From: Gp1-AA122 sp036378535
Lineage (GTDB): Bacteria; Acidobacteriota; Terriglobia; Terriglobales; Acidobacteriaceae
Direction: 5' to 3'
Length of the DNA stretch: 64,000 bases
NCBI GenBank assembly: GCA_036378535.1
Contig: DASUWH010000072.1
Span: 124,001 to 188,000, forward strand
The notes below the pieces were generated by a model that was given only the letters and a program-made list of their open reading frames with translations, searched no databases and was not told the origin of the DNA. Shown here in pieces: positions 49,672 to 57,412 of this stretch; the first letter of the stretch is position 1, and each line of letters begins with the position of its first letter. Position numbers and translations under genes: made by a program.

Positions 49672-50887
49672 GGGCTCACTTACGTTCGGCACCAGAGTGG
49701 ACCTGGGGAAGGTGCAGAGTTTGCGCGACTCGATCCTGGAGATGCGCATTCAGCAAGAACGCCAGCAGCAAGGTAATTTCAACGGCTTCGTGCAGAGCAT
49801 GTCGCAACTGCAGGTTATGTTCAGCCCCAGCTCGGGCGATATTGGTACGCGGATCTCGCAATTCTTCGCCAGCTTGCAAAGCCTGTCCACGGATCCCGCC
49901 AACCTCTCTTTACGGCAAGGAGTTCTCACTGCAGCCGGAAATCTTGCCGCCGCCTTTCGCACCACCTCGCAAAATCTCACTTTGCAAAGAAACAATCTGG
50001 ATCTGAGCGTGGGTCAGACGGTGCAGCAGATCAACGTGCTTACGGCGCAGATCGCGACCCTGAACAATCAGATCACCACCATGCAGAACATGCACCAGGA
50101 GCCGAGCGCTTTCATCGATCAACGCGACGTGCTCGTCGGGAAGCTCTCCGACCTGGTGGATGTTTCCACCATACAAAGCGACGACGGGGTGAGTCTCACT
50201 ACCTCCAACGGAACGGCGCTGGTCGCCGGAAACCGGAGTTTCGCGCTCGACGTCCAGCTGGATCCCTCAGGCGTGCAGCATATCTACGCGCAGGGCAAAG
50301 ACATAACGGCAACCATCTCCGGCGGGTGCCTGGCCGGCTATTTGCAAGTGCGCGACCAGAAAATTCCGGGCGTGCAAAATAGCTTGGACACGCTGGCGGC
50401 GGGGCTGGCCAATGCCCTGAACAGCGCGCATCATAACGGTTTTGATCTGGCGGGCAATGGTGGCGGAGATTTGTTTGTGGCGCCGCCCGCATCCGGACAA
50501 GGGGCCGCGTCGAGCATGGCGGTTGCCATTACGGATCCCACCCTGATTGCGGCGAGTTCGGACGGCAGTCCCGGCAGCAACGGCAATGTGGCGGCATTGT
50601 TGGCGGTGCACGATCAGGGCATAGCTGCGGGACAGCCGCCGGCCGATTACTACGCGAATTTGGTGTTTGCCATCGGCAGCGATGTGTCCAATGGGGCGGC
50701 GCAGCAGGATGCGGCTTCTCTCATTTTGGGTCAGTTGCAGGATCAACGCGGCAGCATCTCGGGAGTCTCGCTGGATGAGGAAGCGGCCAACCTGGTGCAA
50801 TATCAGCGAGCCTACGACGCCGCGGCCAGGGTGGTGACTTCGATCAATGAGATGCTCGATGCAGCCGTCAATCTGGGGAGGTACTAA
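49625..50887 (+). pseudogene. flgK: Flagellar hook-associated protein 1 (FlgK), N-terminal codons missing
   Basis: From 49625 the frame reads YTRQRPDLIEGPVSIEG, the FlgK sequence right after the usual N-terminal NTPG turn, and continues unbroken for about 420 residues. It includes QQINVLTAQIATLNNQI, the Asp-rich linkers, and the C-terminal coiled-coil segment SGVSLDEEAANLVQYQRAYD with VVTSINEMLDA. About 35-40 N-terminal residues, which form the D0 coiled coil, are missing and are replaced by the sigma-54 activator. The first internal start is GTG at 49697. Without the N-terminal helix the protein could not polymerise at the hook-filament junction. The rest has no frameshift or stop, so the break is recent or artificial. 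Confidence 0.92.
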
Positions 50888-50889
50888 CC

Positions 50890-51771
50890 GTGCGCGTCAA
50901 TCCCAATCCAATGCCCGAAATTTTGGCCGCAATCCAGCGGAACCAGCAGCAGCAGAATGATGCCATCCTGCAGCTCGCCTCCGGCCAGCGGATTAACAAG
51001 CCTTCCGACGATCCGGCCGGAGCCGCGACCGTAGTGCAGATCCATGACCGCAGCAGCCAAGCCGACGCATTCTTGAGCAGCATAGGAACGATTAACGGGC
51101 AGCTGCAGATGGCGGATTCGACGCTCAGTTCGGTGGTGACGGCCTTGACCCGGGCTATCGCTCTGGGAGTGCAGGGGGCAACGGGAACCTTATCGAACGA
51201 AAACCGGCTCGCCTTGGCCCAGGAAGTCACAGGCGTGCGCGATCAGTTGCTGAGCTTGGCCAACGTGTCGTATGAGGGGCGCTACATTTTTTCTGGCACC
51301 GCCCAGGTACAACCTTTTGTCGCCGACGCGACCGCGCCTACCGGGGTTCGGTATGACGGCAATTCGGGCGTGAACAGCATCCTGGTGGGTAACGGATTTC
51401 GAGTCCAGGTGAACCTCCCCGGCGACCAGATGTTTGCCGCTGCCGGAAGCGACATGTTCCGGGCCATGAATGACCTGATCACTTCATTACAATCTAATTC
51501 CGGTATCGATACCGCAGTCTCATCGGTCAGGCAAGCTTTCGATTACGTCACCGGGCAGCGGGTGTTCTATGGAAACGCCATCAACCAGCTGAGTGCGCAG
51601 CAAACTTATTTGAGTGACGAGAAGCTGCAGCTCTCTCAGCAGGAGAATACGGTGGCGGGTGCGGACGTTGCAGGCGTCGCCAGCCAGCTTGTCAACTCGC
51701 AGAATGCGCGTGATGCCGCGCTAGCGGCCGCAGGCAAGATGTCGCAGGGTAGCTTGTTCGACTACCTTTGA
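50890..51771 (+). CDS. flgL: Flagellar hook-associated protein 3 (FlgL)
   Basis: The 293-residue protein has the flagellin-like N-terminal coiled coil (QNDAILQLASGQRINKPSDD, PAGAATVVQIHDRSSQADAF), a middle domain with YEGRYIFSGT, and the C-terminal helix with AQQTYLSDEKLQLSQQENTV and VASQLVNSQNARDAALAA. It forms the second hook-filament junction ring. The GTG start is preceded by GGGGAGG and lies two bases after the flgK stop, showing coupling to flgK. The gene itself is intact, but no other flagellar gene remains nearby. Confidence 0.93.
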   Translation: MRVNPNPMPEILAAIQRNQQQQNDAILQLASGQRINKPSDDPAGAATVVQIHDRSSQADAFLSSIGTINGQLQMADSTLSSVVTALTRAIALGVQGATGTLSNENRLALAQEVTGVRDQLLSLANVSYEGRYIFSGTAQVQPFVADATAPTGVRYDGNSGVNSILVGNGFRVQVNLPGDQMFAAAGSDMFRAMNDLITSLQSNSGIDTAVSSVRQAFDYVTGQRVFYGNAINQLSAQQTYLSDEKLQLSQQENTVAGADVAGVASQLVNSQNARDAALAAAGKMSQGSLFDYL

Positions 51772-52118
51772 AGTAATCAATTAGTCGAATAATCACAACC
51801 TTACACGTTTACCAACTCAATTGGTGCGACCGTTAATACTCGAAAGAAAAGACAGAATTCCTGATAAAAAGATTTACGCGCGGCCGCTAGACTGAATCCT
51901 GGCAGCGTAGGGCGCGCATTCTACCCACCAAGATTGGGGTCACCGATCAAATTCTGTGACTTTTTTTTGTCGGCATCGAGTGTTCCCGGTATATATCCGG
52001 CAAAAACCGCGTAAACAGGGCCGTTTAGCAGCCCTGTTCCCAGTGGAAATTTCCTGCGATGCAACGCGAATCAGTCGGCAGCATCCTAGTTACGCGTTGC
52101 GTTTTTTGGAGGACGGCC
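51772..52118. other. Intergenic region without a supported gene
   Basis: The 347-bp gap after flgL holds the promoter region of the VWA gene. It is locally AT-rich (51775-51860) and contains a NotI-type GCGGCCGC near 51880. No terminator with a clear T-run follows flgL, and no known flagellar gene such as csrA, fliW or fliC follows it. Confidence 0.4.
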
Positions 52119-53141
52119 ATGCCAGTTATGGCCAAATCGTTCGGCCCGCGGAAAGCCTGCCACAAGCTCAATCGCCATTCCCTTTTCTTCAATACTTTCA
52201 GCTTTCTTCTGTGGGCCCTCCTGATATTCGAGCTGGCCGTGCCTGCTGGCATTGCGCAATCGGATCCTCTGGCCCACGGTTCGTTTGCTTTCACGGCAAC
52301 TTCAATTCCGACTATCAATCGACAAGTACAGGAAGTGAGCCTGGTGCTCACGGTCACGAACAGGAAAGGGCACTTTGTTCGGAATCTGAATGAGGCGGAC
52401 TTCAATATCCTTGATAACGGGCAGGCGCCGAACCGAATCACCTATTTCCAGCCGCAAACCGACCTACCGTTGCGCGTGGCGCTGGTGATTGACACGAGCG
52501 ATTCCGTGACCTACCGCTTCGGATTTGAGCAGAAGGCGGGCGCTACCTTCTTTCGCCACGTGCTTCATAGCCCCGCGGATTTGGGATCGATCGTGGCCTT
52601 CAATCGCGAAGTGCGTGTCGCCCAGGAACTCACGCACAACACGAAAGCGCTGGATGCCGCTCTCAGGCGTTTGCATCCCAGCGGCGAAACGGCGGTTTAT
52701 GACGCGGTCATCACCGCCGCCCACCAAATGACTTCCATCCGCGATGAACAGCCGTCCCGGCATGCCATCATTCTCATTACTGATGGGGAAGATAACTCCA
52801 GCCACGCCCACCTTGACGAAGCCGTCGAAACGGCCCTGCGTTCCGAGAGTGTTGTTTACGTAGTCAGCACGAATACTCTGGACGGAGGTTTCGGGCTCGC
52901 CAAGCAAGGGGACAATGCCATGAGGCAGCTTTCCGAGGCTACGGGTGGTCGCCTGCTCCATGCTGACAATGATGGTGACATAGCCAACGCATTCTCGAAA
53001 ATCGAGAAAGAGCTGCGCTCTCAATATGCTATCGGGTATAAGCCCCCCACCGACGCTCCCGATGGAATGTTTCATCGCCTCATTGTCATTGGCCCCAAAA
53101 AACTCCACATATTTCATCGTCTGGGATATTTCGCCAGATAG
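52119..53141 (+). CDS. VWA domain-containing exported protein (VWFA-related, acidobacterial type)
   Basis: The 340-residue protein has a signal peptide or anchor (FSFLLWALLIFELAVPAGIA). A beta-rich N-terminal domain follows (VSLVLTVTNRKGHFVRNLNE, DFNILDNGQAPNRITYF). The von Willebrand A domain has the MIDAS motif DTSDS in LRVALVIDTSDSV, the Thr in SGETAVYDAV, and ITDGEDNSS. This arrangement is the VWFA-related domain that occurs in many copies in acidobacteria. Protein or matrix binding with a divalent metal is likely; the partner is unknown. GGAGG lies six bases before the ATG. Confidence 0.9.
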   Translation: MPVMAKSFGPRKACHKLNRHSLFFNTFSFLLWALLIFELAVPAGIAQSDPLAHGSFAFTATSIPTINRQVQEVSLVLTVTNRKGHFVRNLNEADFNILDNGQAPNRITYFQPQTDLPLRVALVIDTSDSVTYRFGFEQKAGATFFRHVLHSPADLGSIVAFNREVRVAQELTHNTKALDAALRRLHPSGETAVYDAVITAAHQMTSIRDEQPSRHAIILITDGEDNSSHAHLDEAVETALRSESVVYVVSTNTLDGGFGLAKQGDNAMRQLSEATGGRLLHADNDGDIANAFSKIEKELRSQYAIGYKPPTDAPDGMFHRLIVIGPKKLHIFHRLGYFAR

Positions 53142-53255
53142 CCCTTTGCTCAAGGCTAACTCGGTTTGAGACTGAATCTGCCAAGCCCATCCAGTCGAGT
53201 GATCTGAATGGGGCAGGTCGGCAGATTGGCTTCCGAAATGCTAAATTGGAAGTTC

Positions 53256-54326
53256 ATGTCTGCACCCGAAAGCCGTTTTGTCAGGGCCTGCAAGGCTCTT
53301 CCCGTCGATGTCACGCCAGTCTGGTTTATGCGGCAAGCCGGCCGCTACATGGCGGAATACCGGGCAGTGCGAAAGAAACACTCCCTGATTGAAATTTGCA
53401 AGCGGCCCGAAATCGCCGCGGAAGTGACTATTACCGCGGCGGAAGCACTCTCCGTGGATGCGGCCATTATTTTTGCCGATCTGTTGCTGCCCCTCGAGGT
53501 GATGGGACTGCCGTTCCATTTCTCTGCCGGGGAAGGACCAAAAATTGAAAAACCGGTTTCTGGTACGGCCGATATCAGGAATTTGCGCACGGATCGAGCA
53601 GCCGAACTGGGTTATGTCTCCGAGGCCGTTCGCCTGGTGTGCCAGCATTTCGGATCTCGCCTGCCTGTGATCGGTTTCTGCGGAGCGCCATTCACACTCG
53701 CCAGCTACATGATCGAAGGCGGCGGCTCGCGAAATTACATCGAGACTAAAAAGATGATGTACAACTCTCCCCAGGCTTGGGACGAGTTGATGCAGAAGTT
53801 GGTCACCGTCACCTCGGAATACGCTGCGGAGCAGGTGCGCGCCGGGGCGGACGCTATCCAGGTGTTCGACAGCTGGGTGGGCTGTCTGAGTGTCGAGGAC
53901 TACCGGAAGTATGTGTTGCCTCGTACCACCGAACTTGTCCGCAGGCTGCAGAAAACCAAGGTGCCGATCATCTATTTTGGAACCGACAGTGCCACGCTTC
54001 TGCCCTCAATGAAGGAAACTGATGCCGATGTGATCGGTGTCGATTGGCGAATACCCCTGGACGTCGCCTGGGGCAGCATTGGATTCAAGGGGGCGGTACA
54101 AGGCAATCTCGATCCGGTTCTTCTGTTCGCGGATTGGAAGGAGATCCAGGGTCGTGCTGAAGATGTTCTTCGCCGTGGCCGCGTTCATGATGGGCATATT
54201 TTCAACCTGGGACACGGAATTCTTCCCGAAACTCCAGTAGAGAATGTCAAAGCTCTGGCCAATTTCGTTCATGAACACTCAGCGCAACTCGCCGAGAAAG
54301 CGCGCGATTTGGGAGCGGCCAAATGA
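53256..54326 (+). CDS. hemE: Uroporphyrinogen decarboxylase
   Basis: The 356-residue enzyme begins with the conserved FVRACKALPVDVTPVWFMRQ followed by AGRYMAEYRAVR. It has the active-site Asp in IIFADLLLPLEVMG, VIGFCGAPFTLASYMIEGGG near residue 150, DAIQVFDSWVGCLSVEDY, and NLGHGILPETPVENV at the end. It removes four carboxyl groups from uroporphyrinogen III to give coproporphyrinogen III. GGAAG precedes the ATG at 53256; the upstream in-frame starts do not match the family. It is the first gene of a hemE-hemH-hemY operon with four-base overlaps. Confidence 0.97.
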   Translation: MSAPESRFVRACKALPVDVTPVWFMRQAGRYMAEYRAVRKKHSLIEICKRPEIAAEVTITAAEALSVDAAIIFADLLLPLEVMGLPFHFSAGEGPKIEKPVSGTADIRNLRTDRAAELGYVSEAVRLVCQHFGSRLPVIGFCGAPFTLASYMIEGGGSRNYIETKKMMYNSPQAWDELMQKLVTVTSEYAAEQVRAGADAIQVFDSWVGCLSVEDYRKYVLPRTTELVRRLQKTKVPIIYFGTDSATLLPSMKETDADVIGVDWRIPLDVAWGSIGFKGAVQGNLDPVLLFADWKEIQGRAEDVLRRGRVHDGHIFNLGHGILPETPVENVKALANFVHEHSAQLAEKARDLGAAK

Positions 54327-55249
54327 ACGTCGGCAGTCGAAGAAACGCGGTGCTGCTGCTTGCGCATGGCAGTCCCGACTCGGCTGATGAAATTCCTGAA
54401 TATCTGCAACGCGTCACCAGCGGACGTCCGCTGCCCCCGCAAGTCGTCCAAGAAATTGCTCATCGTTACCAGTTGGTAGGGTTTTCCCCGCTCACGTGCT
54501 GGACCATGAAGCAGGGTCAGCAGCTTTCCAGCGAACTTGGTGTGCCCGTCTACGTCGGGATGCGAAACTGGAAGCCCTTCATTCCCGACGTTCTCGCGCA
54601 AATGGCCAGTGACGGGATTGACCATGCGGTGGTGATCTGCCTGGCCCCGCAAAATTCCCGCACCAGTGTTGGACTCTATCGCCGTGGAGTAGAGAGCAAT
54701 GGCGATCTACCCTTCACGTTCGATTTCGTTGAGTCCTGGCACGATCACCCGAAGCTGGTGAAAGCGTTTGCCGAAAAATTCATTGCTGGATTGCAGGCTG
54801 CGCACCGCGAGGCCGGTTCTGAGCTGCCAGTCATCTTTACGGCTCACAGCGTCCCACAACGTACGATTAGCGAAGGGGATCCTTACCAGGAGCAGGCCCT
54901 TCGAACTGCCGAACTCGTGGCCGCGCAGGTCGGGCTCAAGCCGGATCGCTGGACTTTCGCCTTTCAAAGTCAGGGCATGTCGGGCGGACCGTGGATTGGA
55001 CCGACCGTGGAAGAGACAATTCTGAAGTTGAAGCGAGCGGGTGCGACCGGCGTTTTTGTCGACCCCATCGGCTTTCTCTGTGACCACGTGGAAGTGCTGT
55101 ACGACATTGATATCGCGTTCAAGCAGTTTGCCGAGAAAGAAGGACTACGCTTGTGGCGCGCGGCCTCCTTGAATGAATCGCTGACACTTACGGCCGCCCT
55201 GGCCGATATCGCGCGCTCCCGGTTGTCAGCACTAAGGTCGAGCGTATGA
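54323..55249 (+). CDS. hemH: Ferrochelatase
   Basis: The 308-residue chelatase has AVLLLAHGSPDSADEIPEYL at the N-terminus, the metal-site His in IFTAHSVPQRTISEGDPY near residue 175, AFQSQGMSGGPWIGPTVEE near residue 215, and the conserved acidic FVDPIGFLCDHVEVLYDIDI. It inserts ferrous iron into protoporphyrin IX, or into coproporphyrin III in the coproporphyrin-dependent branch; I cannot tell which from sequence reading alone. The start overlaps the hemE stop by four bases. The protein lacks an obvious membrane tail. Confidence 0.95.
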   Translation: MNVGSRRNAVLLLAHGSPDSADEIPEYLQRVTSGRPLPPQVVQEIAHRYQLVGFSPLTCWTMKQGQQLSSELGVPVYVGMRNWKPFIPDVLAQMASDGIDHAVVICLAPQNSRTSVGLYRRGVESNGDLPFTFDFVESWHDHPKLVKAFAEKFIAGLQAAHREAGSELPVIFTAHSVPQRTISEGDPYQEQALRTAELVAAQVGLKPDRWTFAFQSQGMSGGPWIGPTVEETILKLKRAGATGVFVDPIGFLCDHVEVLYDIDIAFKQFAEKEGLRLWRAASLNESLTLTAALADIARSRLSALRSSV

Positions 55250-56679
55250 AAAGAATTGCCATTGTTGGGGGCGGCATCGCGGGCATGTCCGCTGCATTTG
55301 CGCTCGAAAAATACCGCCGAAATCATCCTGACACCGTCGAGTACGTACTCTTTGAAAGCAAACCGGTTTTTGGGGGAGTGTTGCGCACCGAGCAAGTGGA
55401 TGGCTGCCAGATCGAAGCTGGCCCGGATTCTTTTCTGACCGAAAAACCTTGGGCATCCGATCTTTGCCGTGAATTGGGTCTTGGCGACCAACTCATCGGC
55501 TCCAACGACGGCGAACGTAAAACCTACATTCTGGTTAACCGTAAGCTGGTCGAGATTCCCGACGGATTGATGTTCATGGTTCCGACCAAGATCCTACCGA
55601 CCGTTTTGTCGCCCCTATTCGGTATCGGGACAAAGGTGCGCATGGCGGGGGAGTGGTTTCACCCTCCACACAAGGCCGAAAGGGATGAAACCGTGGCGGC
55701 GTTTGTGGAACGCCACTATGGGCCTGAAATGGTGGATCGTCTAGCCGACCCTCTTTTATCGGGCGTCTATGGCGGGCACGCAGATCAGCTGAGCGTTCGA
55801 GCCGTTCTCCCGCGCTTTGCGGAAATGGAAGAGAAGCATGGCAGCCTGGGGCGCGCTATGCTGGCCGCGCGCCGGAAGATGGGAGCGGCAGCGAAGTCTG
55901 CGCCGCGTCCTTTATTTACGGCGTTGCTCAATGGTATGCAACAGATGGTGGATGCGCTGCTTGCTCATCTTCCTGATCCGTCGCTTGCGCCCGGAGCTAC
56001 GGTTCAATCCCTACGGGCGAAATCTGGAGGTTGGGAAGTTGTGACCGAGGGAAGGCCGGAATATTTCGACGGCTTGATCCTTGCCGTCCCGGCCCATGTT
56101 GCTGCCATTCTTTTGGGCGACTCGGTTCCACAGCTGGCCAGCGAACTACAGGGAATCAGCTATACGTCGTCCATCACTATTAATTTGGGGTATAGCGGCG
56201 AAGTCAGAAAGAGCCTCCCAGCGGGATTTGGCTTCCTTGTGCCGCGCAGTCAAGGACGGCGGATGCTGGCGTGCACGTTCGTGCACACCAAGTTTCCCCA
56301 TCGCGCGGCTGCTGATCGCGCCCTGTTGCGGTGTTTCATGGCCGGATCGGGAAATGGTGAGCTGTTGACCGCTGCCGATCAACCGATCATCGAGGTGATC
56401 CGCCAGGAGTTGCGCGAGATTCTTGGACTTACGGCCCAACCGCTGTTTTCGCGTGTTTACCGCTGGGATCGCGCCATGGCGCAGTATGGAGTAGGGCATC
56501 TGGAGCGCTTGAACCGGATCGAGCAACTGCGAGCTCGCGCTCCCGGACTATTTCTTGCCGGCAATGGCTACCGCGGGATTGGGGTACCGGACTGCATTCG
56601 CTCCGGAAGCGAGGCGGCAAACTCTGCTTTGAATTTCATCGGGGCGGCGGCGCAAGCGCGCGCTTCCCAACCCGCCTGA
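55246..56679 (+). CDS. hemY: FAD-dependent protoporphyrinogen/coproporphyrinogen III oxidase (HemY/HemG type)
   Basis: The 477-residue flavoprotein starts with the dinucleotide-binding RIAIVGGGIAGMSAAFALEK. The substrate-binding region contains GPDSFLTEKPWASDLCRELG and DGLMFMVPTKILP, and the protein ends with the second FAD segment FLAGNGYRGIGVPDCIRSG. It oxidises protoporphyrinogen IX or coproporphyrinogen III with oxygen. The start overlaps the hemH stop by four bases. The oxygen-dependent HemY-type enzyme implies at least partly aerobic life. The last residues (AAQARASQPA) are a non-conserved tail. Confidence 0.94.
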   Translation: MKRIAIVGGGIAGMSAAFALEKYRRNHPDTVEYVLFESKPVFGGVLRTEQVDGCQIEAGPDSFLTEKPWASDLCRELGLGDQLIGSNDGERKTYILVNRKLVEIPDGLMFMVPTKILPTVLSPLFGIGTKVRMAGEWFHPPHKAERDETVAAFVERHYGPEMVDRLADPLLSGVYGGHADQLSVRAVLPRFAEMEEKHGSLGRAMLAARRKMGAAAKSAPRPLFTALLNGMQQMVDALLAHLPDPSLAPGATVQSLRAKSGGWEVVTEGRPEYFDGLILAVPAHVAAILLGDSVPQLASELQGISYTSSITINLGYSGEVRKSLPAGFGFLVPRSQGRRMLACTFVHTKFPHRAAADRALLRCFMAGSGNGELLTAADQPIIEVIRQELREILGLTAQPLFSRVYRWDRAMAQYGVGHLERLNRIEQLRARAPGLFLAGNGYRGIGVPDCIRSGSEAANSALNFIGAAAQARASQPA

Positions 56680-56716
56680 AACTCTCTCCTGGAAGCGCGC
56701 CTGTAACGAAAGGCGT

Positions 56717-57283
56717 CTATTTGGGACGGATGACCAGTTCGCCGTTCTGAACGCGTAAATCGCCGACGAAGGCCGGAAGTTTCAATTGCTCACGCTGCTC
56801 CTGCAACTTCTTCTGCAGCGCTGGATTGACCAGGGCCACGGGAACGGTGAGTTCCCCCACCTTGAAGTCGGTAGGCTCAAAAGTTACGTATCCGTCCTTC
56901 GCTCCCAAGTGGCCGGAGACAGTCACGTATACCTGTTGGCTGGCCACTTTCGCCGTGAACTGACCGGTCACCAAGTCATCGTGCAAAGTGACCACCGGAG
57001 CGCTCTCGGTCGTGCTGCCGTCGCTTTGAGCAAAAGCAGAGCTAATCTCGTCGGCGCTGAGATGCACCTCATCGGGCGATGCGCTTGGCGTTTGCTGTAG
57101 TTGGTTGATTTTGGTCTGGAAAGATTGGGCGCTGCTTTGGGACGCGAACTTGGCGGGAACGAGCTGTTCGGGCGGCCTCAAGGCCAGCAAGACAAGAGCA
57201 ATCGGAATGACGGTTCCCGCAAGACTCAGAATGAAACTAAGTCGTATCCCGCTTGGCCCGTCGCTTTTACCCCAGGTATGCAT
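56717..57283 (-). CDS. Membrane-anchored hypothetical protein
   Basis: The 188-residue protein has one N-terminal transmembrane helix (LSFILSLAGTVIPIALVLLAL). A Gln/Ser-rich linker and a beta-rich extracytoplasmic part follow, with VTLHDDLVTGQFTAKVASQQ, VYVTVSGHLGAKDGYVTFEP and VNPALQKKLQEQREQLKLPA. The layout resembles small lipid-binding SMP/DUF2993-like or LolA-like anchored proteins, but the match is only impressionistic. It converges with hemY and lies next to glnD without obvious functional link. Confidence 0.6.
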   Translation of the reverse strand: MHTWGKSDGPSGIRLSFILSLAGTVIPIALVLLALRPPEQLVPAKFASQSSAQSFQTKINQLQQTPSASPDEVHLSADEISSAFAQSDGSTTESAPVVTLHDDLVTGQFTAKVASQQVYVTVSGHLGAKDGYVTFEPTDFKVGELTVPVALVNPALQKKLQEQREQLKLPAFVGDLRVQNGELVIRPK

Positions 57284-57412
57284 GACTGCAACAGTTTGCC
57301 CTGCTTAGTATCGTTCTAGAGGCTGCCGAAAAACACATCACGAAGGTAACCAATTGGTGCCAGGAGAATTGATCGAAAGCTGGATTGCAGACGACTTACA
57401 TACGATGCGGGG

